From Lachnospiraceae bacterium (GTDB taxonomy: Bacteria > Bacillota > Clostridia > Lachnospirales > Lachnospiraceae), in contig JAFUNK010000021.1 of the NCBI GenBank assembly GCA_017482205.1, positions 124,001 through 188,000 on the forward strand: DNA of 64,000 nucleotides. The letters run 5' to 3'. The notes under the pieces were generated by a model, which saw only the letters and a program-made list of their open reading frames with translations, did not search any database and had not been told where the DNA came from. The position numbers were made by a program, and so were the translations under genes. Below, piece by piece: positions 26,808 to 34,515 of the stretch (the first letter of the stretch is position 1; every line of letters begins with the position of its first letter).

Positions 26808-27389
26808 TTATTTTACAAATCCGATGCCTTCGGTATCGGTTCCCATGTGGAACCATACCTCTCCTATAATGTCTACCCCTTTTACAGTTCCGATATTTGC
26901 AGAGCGGCTGTCCTCCGAATTGTTACGGTTATCACCCAATACAAAATATTCATCTGTTCCCAATGTCAGTAGATTTTCTGCAATACCGGCATCTGCCATT
27001 TTATCAAATTCGTCTTCTACAAAAACACCGTTTACATACAGTCTGCCACCTGTAATCTGTACCGTATCTCCCGGGACTGCCACAATTCTCTTGATATAAT
27101 AATGTGAATTTTCATTACCGTTTGGCAAAAAAACCACCACATCATCTACCTTGGGCGAGGACAATAAGTATGCATAACGGTTAATCAGTACCTGTTGCCC
27201 GTTGTACAATGCCGGTTCCATGGAAACACCTACTACACTTGTGGACATTCCCACTGCATATACTACCACAAAAGCCACAAATACAGAAGTACAAATACCA
27301 AATATCCACACTATAATTTCACGCACTATGGCGGCACTGATTTTTTTCTTTTTCCGATAAAAGCTTAAACCTTTATGTCGTCTTCCCAT
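26808..27389 (-). CDS. lepB: signal peptidase I
   Basis: This 193-residue signal peptidase has a basic N-terminus, a membrane helix at about residues 20-45, catalytic Ser in VGVSMEPAL, Lys in IKRIVAVPGD and the box GDNRNNSEDSRSANIG. It resembles the copy at 25346 but only moderately, so this is an old duplication. It is the first gene after the rplS terminator and may have its own promoter in 27390-27540. Confidence 0.92.
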   Translation of the reverse strand: MGRRHKGLSFYRKKKKISAAIVREIIVWIFGICTSVFVAFVVVYAVGMSTSVVGVSMEPALYNGQQVLINRYAYLLSSPKVDDVVVFLPNGNENSHYYIKRIVAVPGDTVQITGGRLYVNGVFVEDEFDKMADAGIAENLLTLGTDEYFVLGDNRNNSEDSRSANIGTVKGVDIIGEVWFHMGTDTEGIGFVK

Positions 27390-27513
27390 TCTGTCTTCCC
27401 TTTAACACCTATATCATTCTGATTTTGAACATATATAATAATATTATACTACCATACTGCATGGTACGCCAATCTTTTTTTAATACCAACCGGACTCTCG
27501 CACCTGCGGAGGC

Positions 27514-27574
27514 TTTTAATTCATAAATTTTTCTATGAATTAAAAACACCCTTCCCAAATCCTCGGGAAAGGTG
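27514..27574 (-). terminator. terminator of the rplS operon and an adjacent stem
   Basis: On the reverse strand a 10-bp stem with one G-U pair (27574-27565 / 27556-27547) is followed by a run of five Ts, an intrinsic terminator about 32 bases after the rplS stop. Right behind it is a second perfect 12-bp stem TTTTAATTCATA (27514-27525 / 27534-27545). Confidence 0.8.
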
Positions 27575-27605
27575 CTCATTACAGTCTGTATTATGTGCAG
27601 GCAAA

Positions 27606-27953
27606 TTATCTTACGATTTCTTTTACTTTTGCCTTCTTACCTACACGACCCTTTAAGTAGTTCAGTTTTGCACGTCTTACTTTACCTCTTCTCACTACTT
27701 CGATCTTCTCTACGTTAGGAGAGTGTAAAGGCCATGTCTTTTCTACGCCGATACCGTTGGAGGTCTTTCTTACAGTGAAAGTTTCTCTGTTGCTTCCGCC
27801 CTGTCTCTTAACAACAACGCCTTCGAAAACCTGGATTCTTTCTCTGTTACCTTCCTTGATTTTACCGTAAACTTTAACGGTATCACCAACGTTGAACTGG
27901 TCTACATTTTCTTTTAACTGTTCTGCTTCGATGCTCTTAATGATTTCGTTCAT
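27606..27953 (-). CDS. rplS: 50S ribosomal protein L19 (bL19)
   Basis: bL19, 115 residues, at the 30S-50S interface. The sequence is typical: [32 protein letters not shown] and the basic [13 protein letters not shown]. It is the last gene of the ylxM-ffh-rpsP-rimM-trmD-rplS block. It probably has an extra promoter and leader of its own (28057-27954). Confidence 0.97.
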   Translation of the reverse strand: MNEIIKSIEAEQLKENVDQFNVGDTVKVYGKIKEGNRERIQVFEGVVVKRQGGSNRETFTVRKTSNGIGVEKTWPLHSPNVEKIEVVRRGKVRRAKLNYLKGRVGKKAKVKEIVR

Positions 27954-28057
27954 TTCTTTACTCCTTTTCTAATGGATGTTCTTAATACATTCCGTAACAG
28001 AGGACCATCTCGTTATCACAACATTCATACTTTAACACACATTTGTTTAAAATGCAA
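27954..28057 (-). promoter_or_regulatory. rplS promoter and possible L19 leader
   Basis: Reverse strand TTGCAT (28057-28052), 17-bp spacer, TAAAGT (28034-28029) just after the trmD stop. The following 65-75 nt leader can form a short hairpin (GGAATGT / ACATCC, near 27975-27994) before AAAGGAG. A short autoregulatory leader upstream of rplS is known in low-GC Gram-positives; this one fits in position and length, but its conserved bases are not verified. Confidence 0.4.
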
Positions 28058-28060
28058 CTG

Positions 28061-29497
28061 TTATTTTTTCAACCACCAAATCTTTTTTTTGGCAGGATAC
28101 AAACCCAGTTTTTCCTGCAATCCTATGGATTCTTCATTGTCCGAAAAAGCATTGCAGTAGGGGATATATCCTTTTTTTAACGTCCTGTTAATCATAAAGC
28201 TTTCCAATGCCGTGGCAAGTCCTTTCTTCCGGTGAGCAGGGAAAATTTCCAAAAGCCCCATGCTTCCCTCTTTATGCTCTCCCATAAAGCCTGCCAATTG
28301 TCCCTCTTCATAAATACCAAAGATACTGCCGCTTAACAATAAGGACTTGATGTAACTTCTCTCAGCCTGATGATAATTCTCACAAATACACTCCAATGCA
28401 CCACAGTCAAGCTGTCTGATGTCCGTATGTTTTACGGGAAGTGCTTCTTTTCTGGTATAAGCATAAGTAACACAATCATATATTCTGGTATAACCAAAAT
28501 GTTCTGCCAGCACATCATTCATAAATGACTCATAGGTTACAAACATATCTCCGTCATTTAAAGATAGTTTTACTGTATCAGCATTTTTTTCCTTTTCTGA
28601 ATCACAACAAAATACCGTATCCAATATCTTACTTCCTGTCTCTTTATCTGTGGCGGAAATCATATAGACATCGCTTTTTCTGTCTTTTAATAATATCCCT
28701 TCATCGCCCCAGAACAAAAGCTGTGCCTGTGCTCTGTGAATCAGTTCGCTCATGGCAATATAGTGCAGTTTATCCTTTTTTAAAAGGCGGTTTCTACAAG
28801 CTGTCAGCTTCTCGTACTCTGCATACATATCCGGTCTTCTTTGCTTTGTACGCTCTATGGCTGCCTCTTCTCTCCATGCCCGGATTTTTTTATGGTCACC
28901 GGATAAAAGTACCTCCGGCACCTTTTTTCCCCTAAACATCTCCGGTCTGGAATACTGGGGATATTCAAGAAGATACCCCGAAAAAGACTCATCGGCGGCA
29001 GAATCATCATTGTGCAGTACGCCCGGCACCAGTCTGGCAATAGAATCAATCATTACCATAGCCGGCAGTTCTCCGCCGGTCAAAACAAAATCGCCCAAAG
29101 AAACATAATCCGTGACTACTTCTTCCAATGCTCTTTCGTCAATTCCCTCGTAATGGCCGCACAAAAAAATTAAATCTTCTTCCCCAGCCAGTTCTTCTGC
29201 CATGCGCTGATTAAAAGTCTTGCCCTGAGGAGTCAGATAAATGGTTCTTACGCCTTCTTTACCGATTTTATTTAACACATCCGCATGTGCATCACAAACA
29301 GGCTGTGCCTGCATCAAAAGCCCTGCACCGCCTCCGTAGGGATAATCATCTACTTTTTTGTGTTTATCCTCCGTATAATCACGGATATTGACTGCCTCTA
29401 CCCGGATACTGCCTTTTTCACGGGCTTTTCCGATAATACTTTCGGAAAGTCCCTGCATAATCATTTCCGGAAACAGTGTCAATACATGGAAATTCAT
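28061..29497 (-). CDS. trmD: tRNA (guanine37-N1)-methyltransferase TrmD fused to a C-terminal GNAT-like domain
   Basis: Residues 1-240 are a complete TrmD, which methylates G37 of tRNAs to prevent frameshifting. The SPOUT knot region FLCGHYEGIDER, GDFVLTGGELPAMVMID and DDSAADESFSGYLLEYPQYSRP are all present. From about residue 249 (MSELIHRAQAQLLFWG) a second module follows. It ends with an acetyl-CoA-type loop from residue 416 (LEIFPAHRKKGLATALESF) and the terminal GLQEKLGLYPAKKKIWW of GNAT proteins. Usual TrmD is about 245 residues; this one is 478 in a single uninterrupted frame. The start overlaps the rimM stop (TAATG). TrmD activity is near certain; the GNAT target is unknown. Confidence 0.93.
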   Translation of the reverse strand: MNFHVLTLFPEMIMQGLSESIIGKAREKGSIRVEAVNIRDYTEDKHKKVDDYPYGGGAGLLMQAQPVCDAHADVLNKIGKEGVRTIYLTPQGKTFNQRMAEELAGEEDLIFLCGHYEGIDERALEEVVTDYVSLGDFVLTGGELPAMVMIDSIARLVPGVLHNDDSAADESFSGYLLEYPQYSRPEMFRGKKVPEVLLSGDHKKIRAWREEAAIERTKQRRPDMYAEYEKLTACRNRLLKKDKLHYIAMSELIHRAQAQLLFWGDEGILLKDRKSDVYMISATDKETGSKILDTVFCCDSEKEKNADTVKLSLNDGDMFVTYESFMNDVLAEHFGYTRIYDCVTYAYTRKEALPVKHTDIRQLDCGALECICENYHQAERSYIKSLLLSGSIFGIYEEGQLAGFMGEHKEGSMGLLEIFPAHRKKGLATALESFMINRTLKKGYIPYCNAFSDNEESIGLQEKLGLYPAKKKIWWLKK

Positions 29498-30030
29498 TAG
29501 TCTAACAGTCCTTCCATCATGTGTACTACCATTTTACCGGCTTCCACATCTACTTCCAGTACACATTGCTTTATGGCAGGAAGCAACACTTCTGTACCCG
29601 CTTCTGCGCCTAAGTTATTGCCTGCTGCAATTTCTACGGCATATACATCATTGGCACCGGTTGTGATAACATCCTTCAAAGTACCAATCAGCACACCGTC
29701 TTCACCGAACACCTGCAAACCGATTAAGTCCGCAATAAAATACTCGTCTTTTTTTAATCTAACGGCATCCTTACGCTCTACAAAGAGGTCTTTCTGCCGA
29801 TACTTTTCCACTTCTTCAATCAGGTTCAATCCTTTAAATTTGAGAATAACCATATTTTTAAAGAATTTAACCCCTTCAATTTCTAAAGTCAGATATTCCT
29901 TGCCCGTATAGAGCAGAACCTGCTTTAACTTTTTAAATCTGTTTACATCATCAGTTGTGGGGAATACTTTTACTTCCCCTCTGACACCATGTGTCGAAGT
30001 AATGACACCTACTTTTAATAAATCTTCCAT
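29497..30030 (-). CDS. rimM: ribosome maturation factor RimM
   Basis: RimM binds uS19 and aids 30S head assembly. The N-terminal domain opens MEDLLKVGVITSTHGVRGEVKVFP and the PRC-barrel part reads DEYFIADLIGLQVFGEDG. The frame is open further back to 30078, but AAGGAA before the ATG at 30030 and the family N-terminus favour that start (177 residues). It sits between khpA and trmD in the standard order. Confidence 0.93.
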   Translation of the reverse strand: MEDLLKVGVITSTHGVRGEVKVFPTTDDVNRFKKLKQVLLYTGKEYLTLEIEGVKFFKNMVILKFKGLNLIEEVEKYRQKDLFVERKDAVRLKKDEYFIADLIGLQVFGEDGVLIGTLKDVITTGANDVYAVEIAAGNNLGAEAGTEVLLPAIKQCVLEVDVEAGKMVVHMMEGLLD

Positions 30031-30138
30031 ACAAATTCCTTTTTTCAAAACCTCTGTATCAACATTCTCTTTATCCATGCTTTACAGAGTCCCTAAGTTT
30101 GCAAAACAGGGACGCTCCAAAGAACGCCCCTGCCGGTT

Positions 30139-30366
30139 TTAGATGATTTCTACATCTACTCTCTTATTGTCTTTGGATGATGCTGCCTTCACAACAGAAC
30201 GGATTGCTTTTGCAATACGTCCCTGCTTACCGATTACTTTACCCATATCGGATGCAGCAACATGAAGTTCAACAGTGACATTTTTTCCTTCTGTCTTTTC
30301 TGTTACAACAACTTCCTCCGGATTATCAACAAGTGCCTTTGCAATTACTTCTACTAAATCTTTCAT
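30139..30366 (-). CDS. khpA: KH-domain RNA-binding protein KhpA
   Basis: This 75-residue KH protein (YlqC) has the GxxG RNA-binding loop in VIGKQGRIAKAIRSVVKAA. With KhpB it binds RNA and influences cell elongation in Firmicutes. It lies between rpsP and rimM as in Bacillus and Streptococcus. Short spacing implies co-transcription. Confidence 0.93.
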   Translation of the reverse strand: MKDLVEVIAKALVDNPEEVVVTEKTEGKNVTVELHVAASDMGKVIGKQGRIAKAIRSVVKAASSKDNKRVDVEII

Positions 30367-30414
30367 AATCCACCTCCAGACATGCCGTTTTCAGAAACCC
30401 TTTTCAAGTCCGGA

Positions 30415-30660
30415 TTATTTTTCAATACCAGCTGCCTTGAACAGTTTACCAACAACTTCTGTAGGCTGTGCACCGTTTGCTAACCATTTCTTTGCCAGCT
30501 CTTCGTTGATGTTGAAAGTGCTGGGATCGGTGCTGGGATCATAAGTACCGATTTCTTCGATACACTTACCATCTCTGGGAGAACGGGAATCTGCAACGAT
30601 GATTCTATAAAAAGGAGCCTTCTTCTGTCCCATTCTTCTTAATCTGATTTTAACTGCCAT
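30415..30660 (-). CDS. rpsP: 30S ribosomal protein S16 (bS16)
   Basis: bS16, 81 residues: [31 protein letters not shown] and the C-terminal [11 protein letters not shown] are diagnostic. It binds 16S rRNA early in 30S assembly. The gap to ffh (118 bases) contains a plausible promoter, so rpsP may be transcribed independently as well as from the ylxM promoter. Confidence 0.97.
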   Translation of the reverse strand: MAVKIRLRRMGQKKAPFYRIIVADSRSPRDGKCIEEIGTYDPSTDPSTFNINEELAKKWLANGAQPTEVVGKLFKAAGIEK

Positions 30661-30742
30661 TTCTTTTTACCTCCACGTAAATGTTTTGATTTTTTAATTT
30701 ATGATAAGGAGCTTTTCTTTTGAAAATTCCATATCTGACATA

Positions 30743-30771
30743 ACTGTATGTGCCACCGCATTTTGCGTCAA
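30743..30771 (-). promoter_or_regulatory. possible rpsP promoter
   Basis: Reverse strand TTGACG (30771-30766), 17-bp spacer, TACAGT (30748-30743), within the ffh-rpsP gap. The -10 matches at four of six positions. Confidence 0.4.
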
Positions 30772-30778
30772 CTTAATC

Positions 30779-32143
30779 TTAGAAAGGAAATCTTCCTTTG
30801 CCGCCCAAACCGGGGAACCCGCCGAAACCTCGCTTTTTACCGCCGCCGAACTGCTTCATCATCTTCTGACTCTGTTCAAACTGCTTGATAAAACGATTTA
30901 CCACTGCGATGTCCACCCCTGCACCTCTTGCAATTCTGTGCTTTCTCTGGGGATTTAAAAGTTTGGGATTTCTTCTCTCCTGGGGTGTCATGGAAAGCAC
31001 TATTGCCTCCATACGTGCTAACTGCTTGTCATCCACCATGGATTCCAAATCACCGGCTTTCATGCCCATACCGGGCATCATACCTAAGATAGCGGACAAA
31101 CCTCCCAGTTTCTTCATCTGTTTCATGCTTTCCAGATAATCTTCGAAATCGAATTTACCTTTCTTCATGCGGTTTGCCATTTCTTTTTCTTTGTCCGCAT
31201 CAATATCGATGTTTGCCTGTACCTTGTCAATCAGGGAAAGCACATCTCCCATACCCAAGATACGGCTTGACATTCTGTCGGGATAAAACTGTTCCATATC
31301 GGAAAGTTTTTCACCCATACCGACGTACAAAATAGGTTTGCCGGTAACAGCTTTTACAGAAAGTGCCGCACCACCACGGGTATCACCATCCATCTTGGAT
31401 AAAACCACGCCGTCAATACCGACTTTTTCATCGAATTCTTTTGCCACATTGACCGCGTCCTGACCGGTCATGGCATCTACAACCAGAAGTGTCTGGTGTA
31501 CCTCTACCTTGGACTTGATTTCCTGAAGTTCAGCCATCATGTCCTCATCTATATGCAAACGGCCGGCGGTATCGATGATTACCACATTGTGACCGTTCTT
31601 TTTGGCATGCTCTATTGCTGCAAGGGCAATATCCACCGGCTTATGACCGGTTCCCATGGAGAATACCTCCACTTCCTGTTTCGCACCATTTACCTGCAAC
31701 TGTTCAATCGCAGCGGGACGATACACGTCACAGGCAACCAACAAGGATTTCTTTCCTTTTAATTTAAGTTTACCTGCAATCTTTGCTGTGGTGGTAGTCT
31801 TACCTGCACCCTGTAAACCTGCCATCATAATGACTGTAATGGATTTACCGGGCTGGAATTGTATCTCGGTAGTCTCACTTCCCATAAGGGCAATCATTTC
31901 TTCGTTTACGATTTTGATTACCATCTGACCGGGATTTAAACCGTTTAATACATCTGCTCCAACTGCTCTCTCTTCCACAGACTTTACAAACTGCTTTACC
32001 ACACGGAAGTTTACATCGGCCTCTAAAAGAGCCATCTTTACTTCCTTTAAAGCCACCTTAACATCTTCTTCTGTTAAACGGCCCTTACCTCTTAAATTTT
32101 TAAATATATTTTGTAATTTGTCCGTTAAACTTTCAAATGCCAT
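30779..32143 (-). CDS. ffh: signal recognition particle protein Ffh
   Basis: Ffh (SRP54), 454 residues. The N-domain is at about 1-90, and the G-domain P-loop AGLQGAGKTTTTAKIA is near residue 107, with DTAGRLHIDED and TKMDGDTRGG-like KMDGDTRGGAALS. The C-terminal methionine-rich M-domain contains GLSAILGMMPGMG. It ends in a Gly/Phe-rich tail. With 4.5S RNA it targets membrane proteins to FtsY, encoded at 37019. The SRP RNA gene is not in the window. YlxM, its regulator, is encoded just upstream. Confidence 0.97.
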   Translation of the reverse strand: MAFESLTDKLQNIFKNLRGKGRLTEEDVKVALKEVKMALLEADVNFRVVKQFVKSVEERAVGADVLNGLNPGQMVIKIVNEEMIALMGSETTEIQFQPGKSITVIMMAGLQGAGKTTTTAKIAGKLKLKGKKSLLVACDVYRPAAIEQLQVNGAKQEVEVFSMGTGHKPVDIALAAIEHAKKNGHNVVIIDTAGRLHIDEDMMAELQEIKSKVEVHQTLLVVDAMTGQDAVNVAKEFDEKVGIDGVVLSKMDGDTRGGAALSVKAVTGKPILYVGMGEKLSDMEQFYPDRMSSRILGMGDVLSLIDKVQANIDIDADKEKEMANRMKKGKFDFEDYLESMKQMKKLGGLSAILGMMPGMGMKAGDLESMVDDKQLARMEAIVLSMTPQERRNPKLLNPQRKHRIARGAGVDIAVVNRFIKQFEQSQKMMKQFGGGKKRGFGGFPGLGGKGRFPF

Positions 32144-32244
32144 AGTTGCTCCCAGTAGTTTATGTTTTCAGAACTGTCTCTATTGTTCCTGAATATCTCT
32201 ATTCAAAATGCTTACCTTTTAATATAGGCTCTTTGACTTTACCT

Positions 32245-32601
32245 TTATAATTTTTCCAACAGTTCTTTTCCTAATTGCTTAATTTCTTCAATATCTTTTA
32301 TAAAAGTATCTGATGGATTTTTCTTCTGCATCTCATCAGCCTTTTTAAGCATCTCATTTACGGTTTTTCTGGCCTCGGCAAACCGTTCCACCAAATGCAG
32401 CTTCGCTTCATAATCAGCCAGTATCTTATCGCACCGCTTAATCAAATCGTGTACGCCCTGACGGCTGATGCCTGCCTCTGCAGCAATTTCGCCAAGGGAT
32501 AAATCGTTGTACACCGCATCCTCATAAATCTTTTGCTGGTGCTCGGTAAGCAGTTCCCCGTAAAAGTCATATAAAAGGCCTTGTTCAAATATCTTTTCCA
32601 T
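32245..32601 (-). CDS. ylxM: YlxM family SRP-associated protein
   Basis: YlxM (118 residues) is a sigma-factor-like helix-turn-helix protein: YDFYGELLTEHQQKIYEDAVYNDLSLGEIAAEAGISRQGVHDLIKRCD. In Gram-positives it is encoded with ffh and modulates SRP GTPase activity. The ATG is preceded by a structured leader and a strong promoter. It heads the ffh-rpsP-trmD-rplS operon. Confidence 0.92.
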   Translation of the reverse strand: MEKIFEQGLLYDFYGELLTEHQQKIYEDAVYNDLSLGEIAAEAGISRQGVHDLIKRCDKILADYEAKLHLVERFAEARKTVNEMLKKADEMQKKNPSDTFIKDIEEIKQLGKELLEKL

Positions 32602-32697
32602 ATCTGTGCCACCTTTCCGTCATGTACTTTGCCTGCCAAATGCAGTTCCAAAGTCCACCTGTGACTCGCCTCCTTGGGCAGTTCACCTTATGACACC
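32602..32697 (-). ncRNA. structured leader upstream of ylxM
   Basis: The approximately 95-nt leader can form nested pairs on the transcript: GTCAT/ATGAC (32694-32690 with 32623-32619), CTGCC/GGCAG (32681-32677 with 32637-32633) and, alternatively or inside, CCAAG with CTTTGG (near 32676-32673 with 32653-32648). It is richer in G+C than neighbouring spacers. No known riboswitch or SRP RNA core was recognised. Confidence 0.35.
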
Positions 32698-32703
32698 TTG
32701 GTT

Positions 32704-32732
32704 ATCATACTATACAAAAAAGCAGGTGTCAA
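32704..32732 (-). promoter_or_regulatory. ylxM-ffh operon promoter
   Basis: Reverse strand TTGACA (32732-32727, perfect), 17-bp spacer, TATGAT (32709-32704). The -35 box lies inside one arm of the hairpin that terminates the upstream gene. Confidence 0.75.
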
Positions 32733-32752
32733 GTATTTTTTCTTGACACCTG
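32720..32752 (-). terminator. terminator of the lipoprotein gene at 32782
   Basis: A perfect 11-bp stem CAGGTGTCAAG/CTTGACACCTG (32752-32742 / 32733-32723) with an eight-base loop is followed on the reverse strand by CTTTTTTG. It begins 30 bases after the stop at 32782. Confidence 0.85.
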
Positions 32753-32781
32753 TAGATAAACTGTTACACATGTAAAATATT

Positions 32782-33846
32782 TTATTGATTTCGTATTTCT
32801 TCTATCGCACGTTCTATATTTCCATCCCTAAGTTCTTTTTTATCATCATCAAACTTTGCCATCTCTTCATCTGCATAATAATACTGATAAGTCACCGCAA
32901 CACCTACCTCCTCCTCATGCCTATAAGAAATCAAACTGTAACATGTTATCTCTCCATTTTCCAAAGCCTGTCCTGCGTCCATCCCTGCAAATATCAACAA
33001 CATATTTGTTTCAAAAGCATCTCTTTGCATTACTTGCTTTAGAGTAGTATCATCTCCCAGTTGCGTTCTATCATTTGATGAATTATTAATATAGTAGGTT
33101 GCATAAGACAAGTGGAGTGTATAAGCAGCCTCTGCTCCCAATTCTTCCACATCCTGTAACCACGTTTCATACTCATCACGATATTCTTCCAAATCAACCA
33201 AATTCCCGTCAACATATAGTGCCACTGCGGCAAGATACTCATCCGGACCATAAACAGTATATCCCTCCAGATTTTTTAACTCTTCTGCCGTTGACTTATA
33301 ACCTATAGCGTCTACCGTACTAAAGTTTTCCAAATCATATAAAATAAAGTTACGTCTCACAACCGGGCTCCACTTAAATGACAAAGGTCTTTCATATGTA
33401 CTAATGACCTTTTTATCTGAAAGTTCCTCCATATCCAATTGAACCAATTCACCATTTTCATCATATGCCTGTAGTATCCGCATAGCATTTTGTCCGCATA
33501 AACCGTCCTTTGCCAGCTGTGCTACTATTTCCAAATAATCTCCTGAGAAATCATATTGATTCCCCTCAATGGTAACTGTCATAATTTCACTGACTGCCTT
33601 TTGGACCGCCTCCGAGTCAAAAGCATTTTCTACATTCGACTCTACTCCCGCACTATCTTCCTCTTTCCTTTCATCATCACTTCTGTCCGCCTGATTTTCC
33701 GCCTCTGTGGCAGGTGCATTATTGCATGCTGCCAATCCAAACACCATACTCATTGCCAATACTAAACTGATTACTTTTTTCTTTATTTGTCTGTCTCCCT
33801 TTTTGGTAATTTTTCGTTTCACATCACACCTAATACTGTGCTGCAT
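32782..33846 (-). CDS. lipoprotein of unknown function, 354 residues
   Basis: The protein has a signal peptide with the lipobox GLAACNN, an acidic linker rich in Asp and Glu, and a soluble domain that I do not recognise (residues about 80-350; it includes EITCYSLISYRHEEEVGVAVTYQYYY). It should be tethered to the outer face of the membrane. The only ATG giving this frame is at 33846, and it lacks a good Shine-Dalgarno. An AAGGGAG sits 8 bases before an ATA codon at 33786-33784 (IKKKVISLVLAMS), exactly where a normal lipoprotein signal would start. A mutated or ATA start is therefore possible. It ends at a strong terminator. Confidence 0.75.
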   Translation of the reverse strand: MQHSIRCDVKRKITKKGDRQIKKKVISLVLAMSMVFGLAACNNAPATEAENQADRSDDERKEEDSAGVESNVENAFDSEAVQKAVSEIMTVTIEGNQYDFSGDYLEIVAQLAKDGLCGQNAMRILQAYDENGELVQLDMEELSDKKVISTYERPLSFKWSPVVRRNFILYDLENFSTVDAIGYKSTAEELKNLEGYTVYGPDEYLAAVALYVDGNLVDLEEYRDEYETWLQDVEELGAEAAYTLHLSYATYYINNSSNDRTQLGDDTTLKQVMQRDAFETNMLLIFAGMDAGQALENGEITCYSLISYRHEEEVGVAVTYQYYYADEEMAKFDDDKKELRDGNIERAIEEIRNQ

Positions 33847-33975
33847 AATGCTTTACTTCATTATGCCATATGCCGTCAAAAAAAAACAACTATCCGTTTT
33901 TTCTAAATATGTTTCAGTTTTTGGTGTTCGGAAGACTTTCAAGTGTCAATGAATTCAGAAGACTCATCACATTTT

Positions 33976-34128
33976 GGGTATATAAAAAATTTTTGTTTTG
34001 ATATACCCATTTTTCTTATTTTTTCACTAAAAAATCATGATGTTTGGGTATATAGAAAAAAGGTTCTTGTCACTACCCAGAAAAATGTGTTTTTGTGGGT
34101 ATATGAACATATTTTTTCATATATACCC
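33976..34128. repeat. three GGGTATAT palindromes
   Basis: Three inverted repeats of GGGTATAT with (A)TATACCC lie in a row: 33976-33983 / 34001-34008, 34046-34053 / 34074-34078 (second arm shortened to TACCC), and 34097-34104 / 34121-34128. Each spans 32-33 bp. Centres are about 70 and 51 bp apart. They lie between the mini-ORF region and the lipoprotein start. Confidence 0.7.
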
Positions 34129-34164
34129 ACAAGATATTTCATATTTTAACCTTTCAATCCAAGA

Positions 34165-34191
34165 ACAGGTGCCTGCCTTATCGGCACCTGT
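34165..34191. terminator. hairpin with 9-bp stem
   Basis: ACAGGTGCC (34165-34173) pairs with GGCACCTGT (34183-34191) across nine loop bases. On the reverse strand it is followed by TTCTTGG, a weak T-tract, so termination of the short unit upstream is possible but not certain. Confidence 0.5.
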
Positions 34192-34260
34192 AACAAATAC
34201 TCTCCATATTTATTTTTCGCCATCCGGCATCATGCTTAAATATTCTCTTTACTAAAAAAC

Positions 34261-34335
34261 TTACTCATCTGAATTTAACACTCCTGCCAAAAAACCTGCC
34301 ATAATACCGTTCTCCTTCTCTGATACAATTGTCAT
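34261..34335 (-). CDS. possible mini-ORF (24 or 13 residues)
   Basis: ATG at 34335 opens 24 codons; a second in-frame ATG at 34302 (MAGFLAGVLNSDE) has AAGGAG nine bases before it. A TTGCAA-17-TATAAA promoter lies just upstream. No family is recognised and the ORF is so short that chance is possible. Confidence 0.25.
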   Translation of the reverse strand: MTIVSEKENGIMAGFLAGVLNSDE

Positions 34336-34357
34336 TATTTAAATTTTCCAATTTATT

Positions 34358-34386
34358 TTTATAAGTATATCATATATTTCTTGCAA
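34358..34386 (-). promoter_or_regulatory. promoter toward the mini-ORF and lipoprotein gene
   Basis: Reverse strand TTGCAA (34386-34381), 17-bp spacer, TATAAA (34363-34358); an overlapping TTGATT-16-TATACT is also present. The leader to the lipoprotein would be over 500 nt and would include the GGGTATAT hairpins. Confidence 0.5.
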
Positions 34387-34515
34387 ATCAACCTGACGTA
34401 ATTTTATACACTATTTTTCAAAATTAAGTATTGCAATAAAAGCATAACTGTGCTAGACTTAATTTAAAGCATATTTTCTCTATATAATGTCAACTTTTCT
34501 CAAATTCTATATTTC

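Noticed and set aside
32602-32697. SRP RNA (ffs) candidate in the ylxM leader
   Set aside because: The conserved core (GGTCAGG, GGAAGGAAGCAGC) is absent; position next to ffh alone is not enough.
33943-34149. 68-residue plus-strand ORF over the palindromes
   Set aside because: Composition follows the AT-rich GGGTATAT repeats; no protein-like pattern or promoter.
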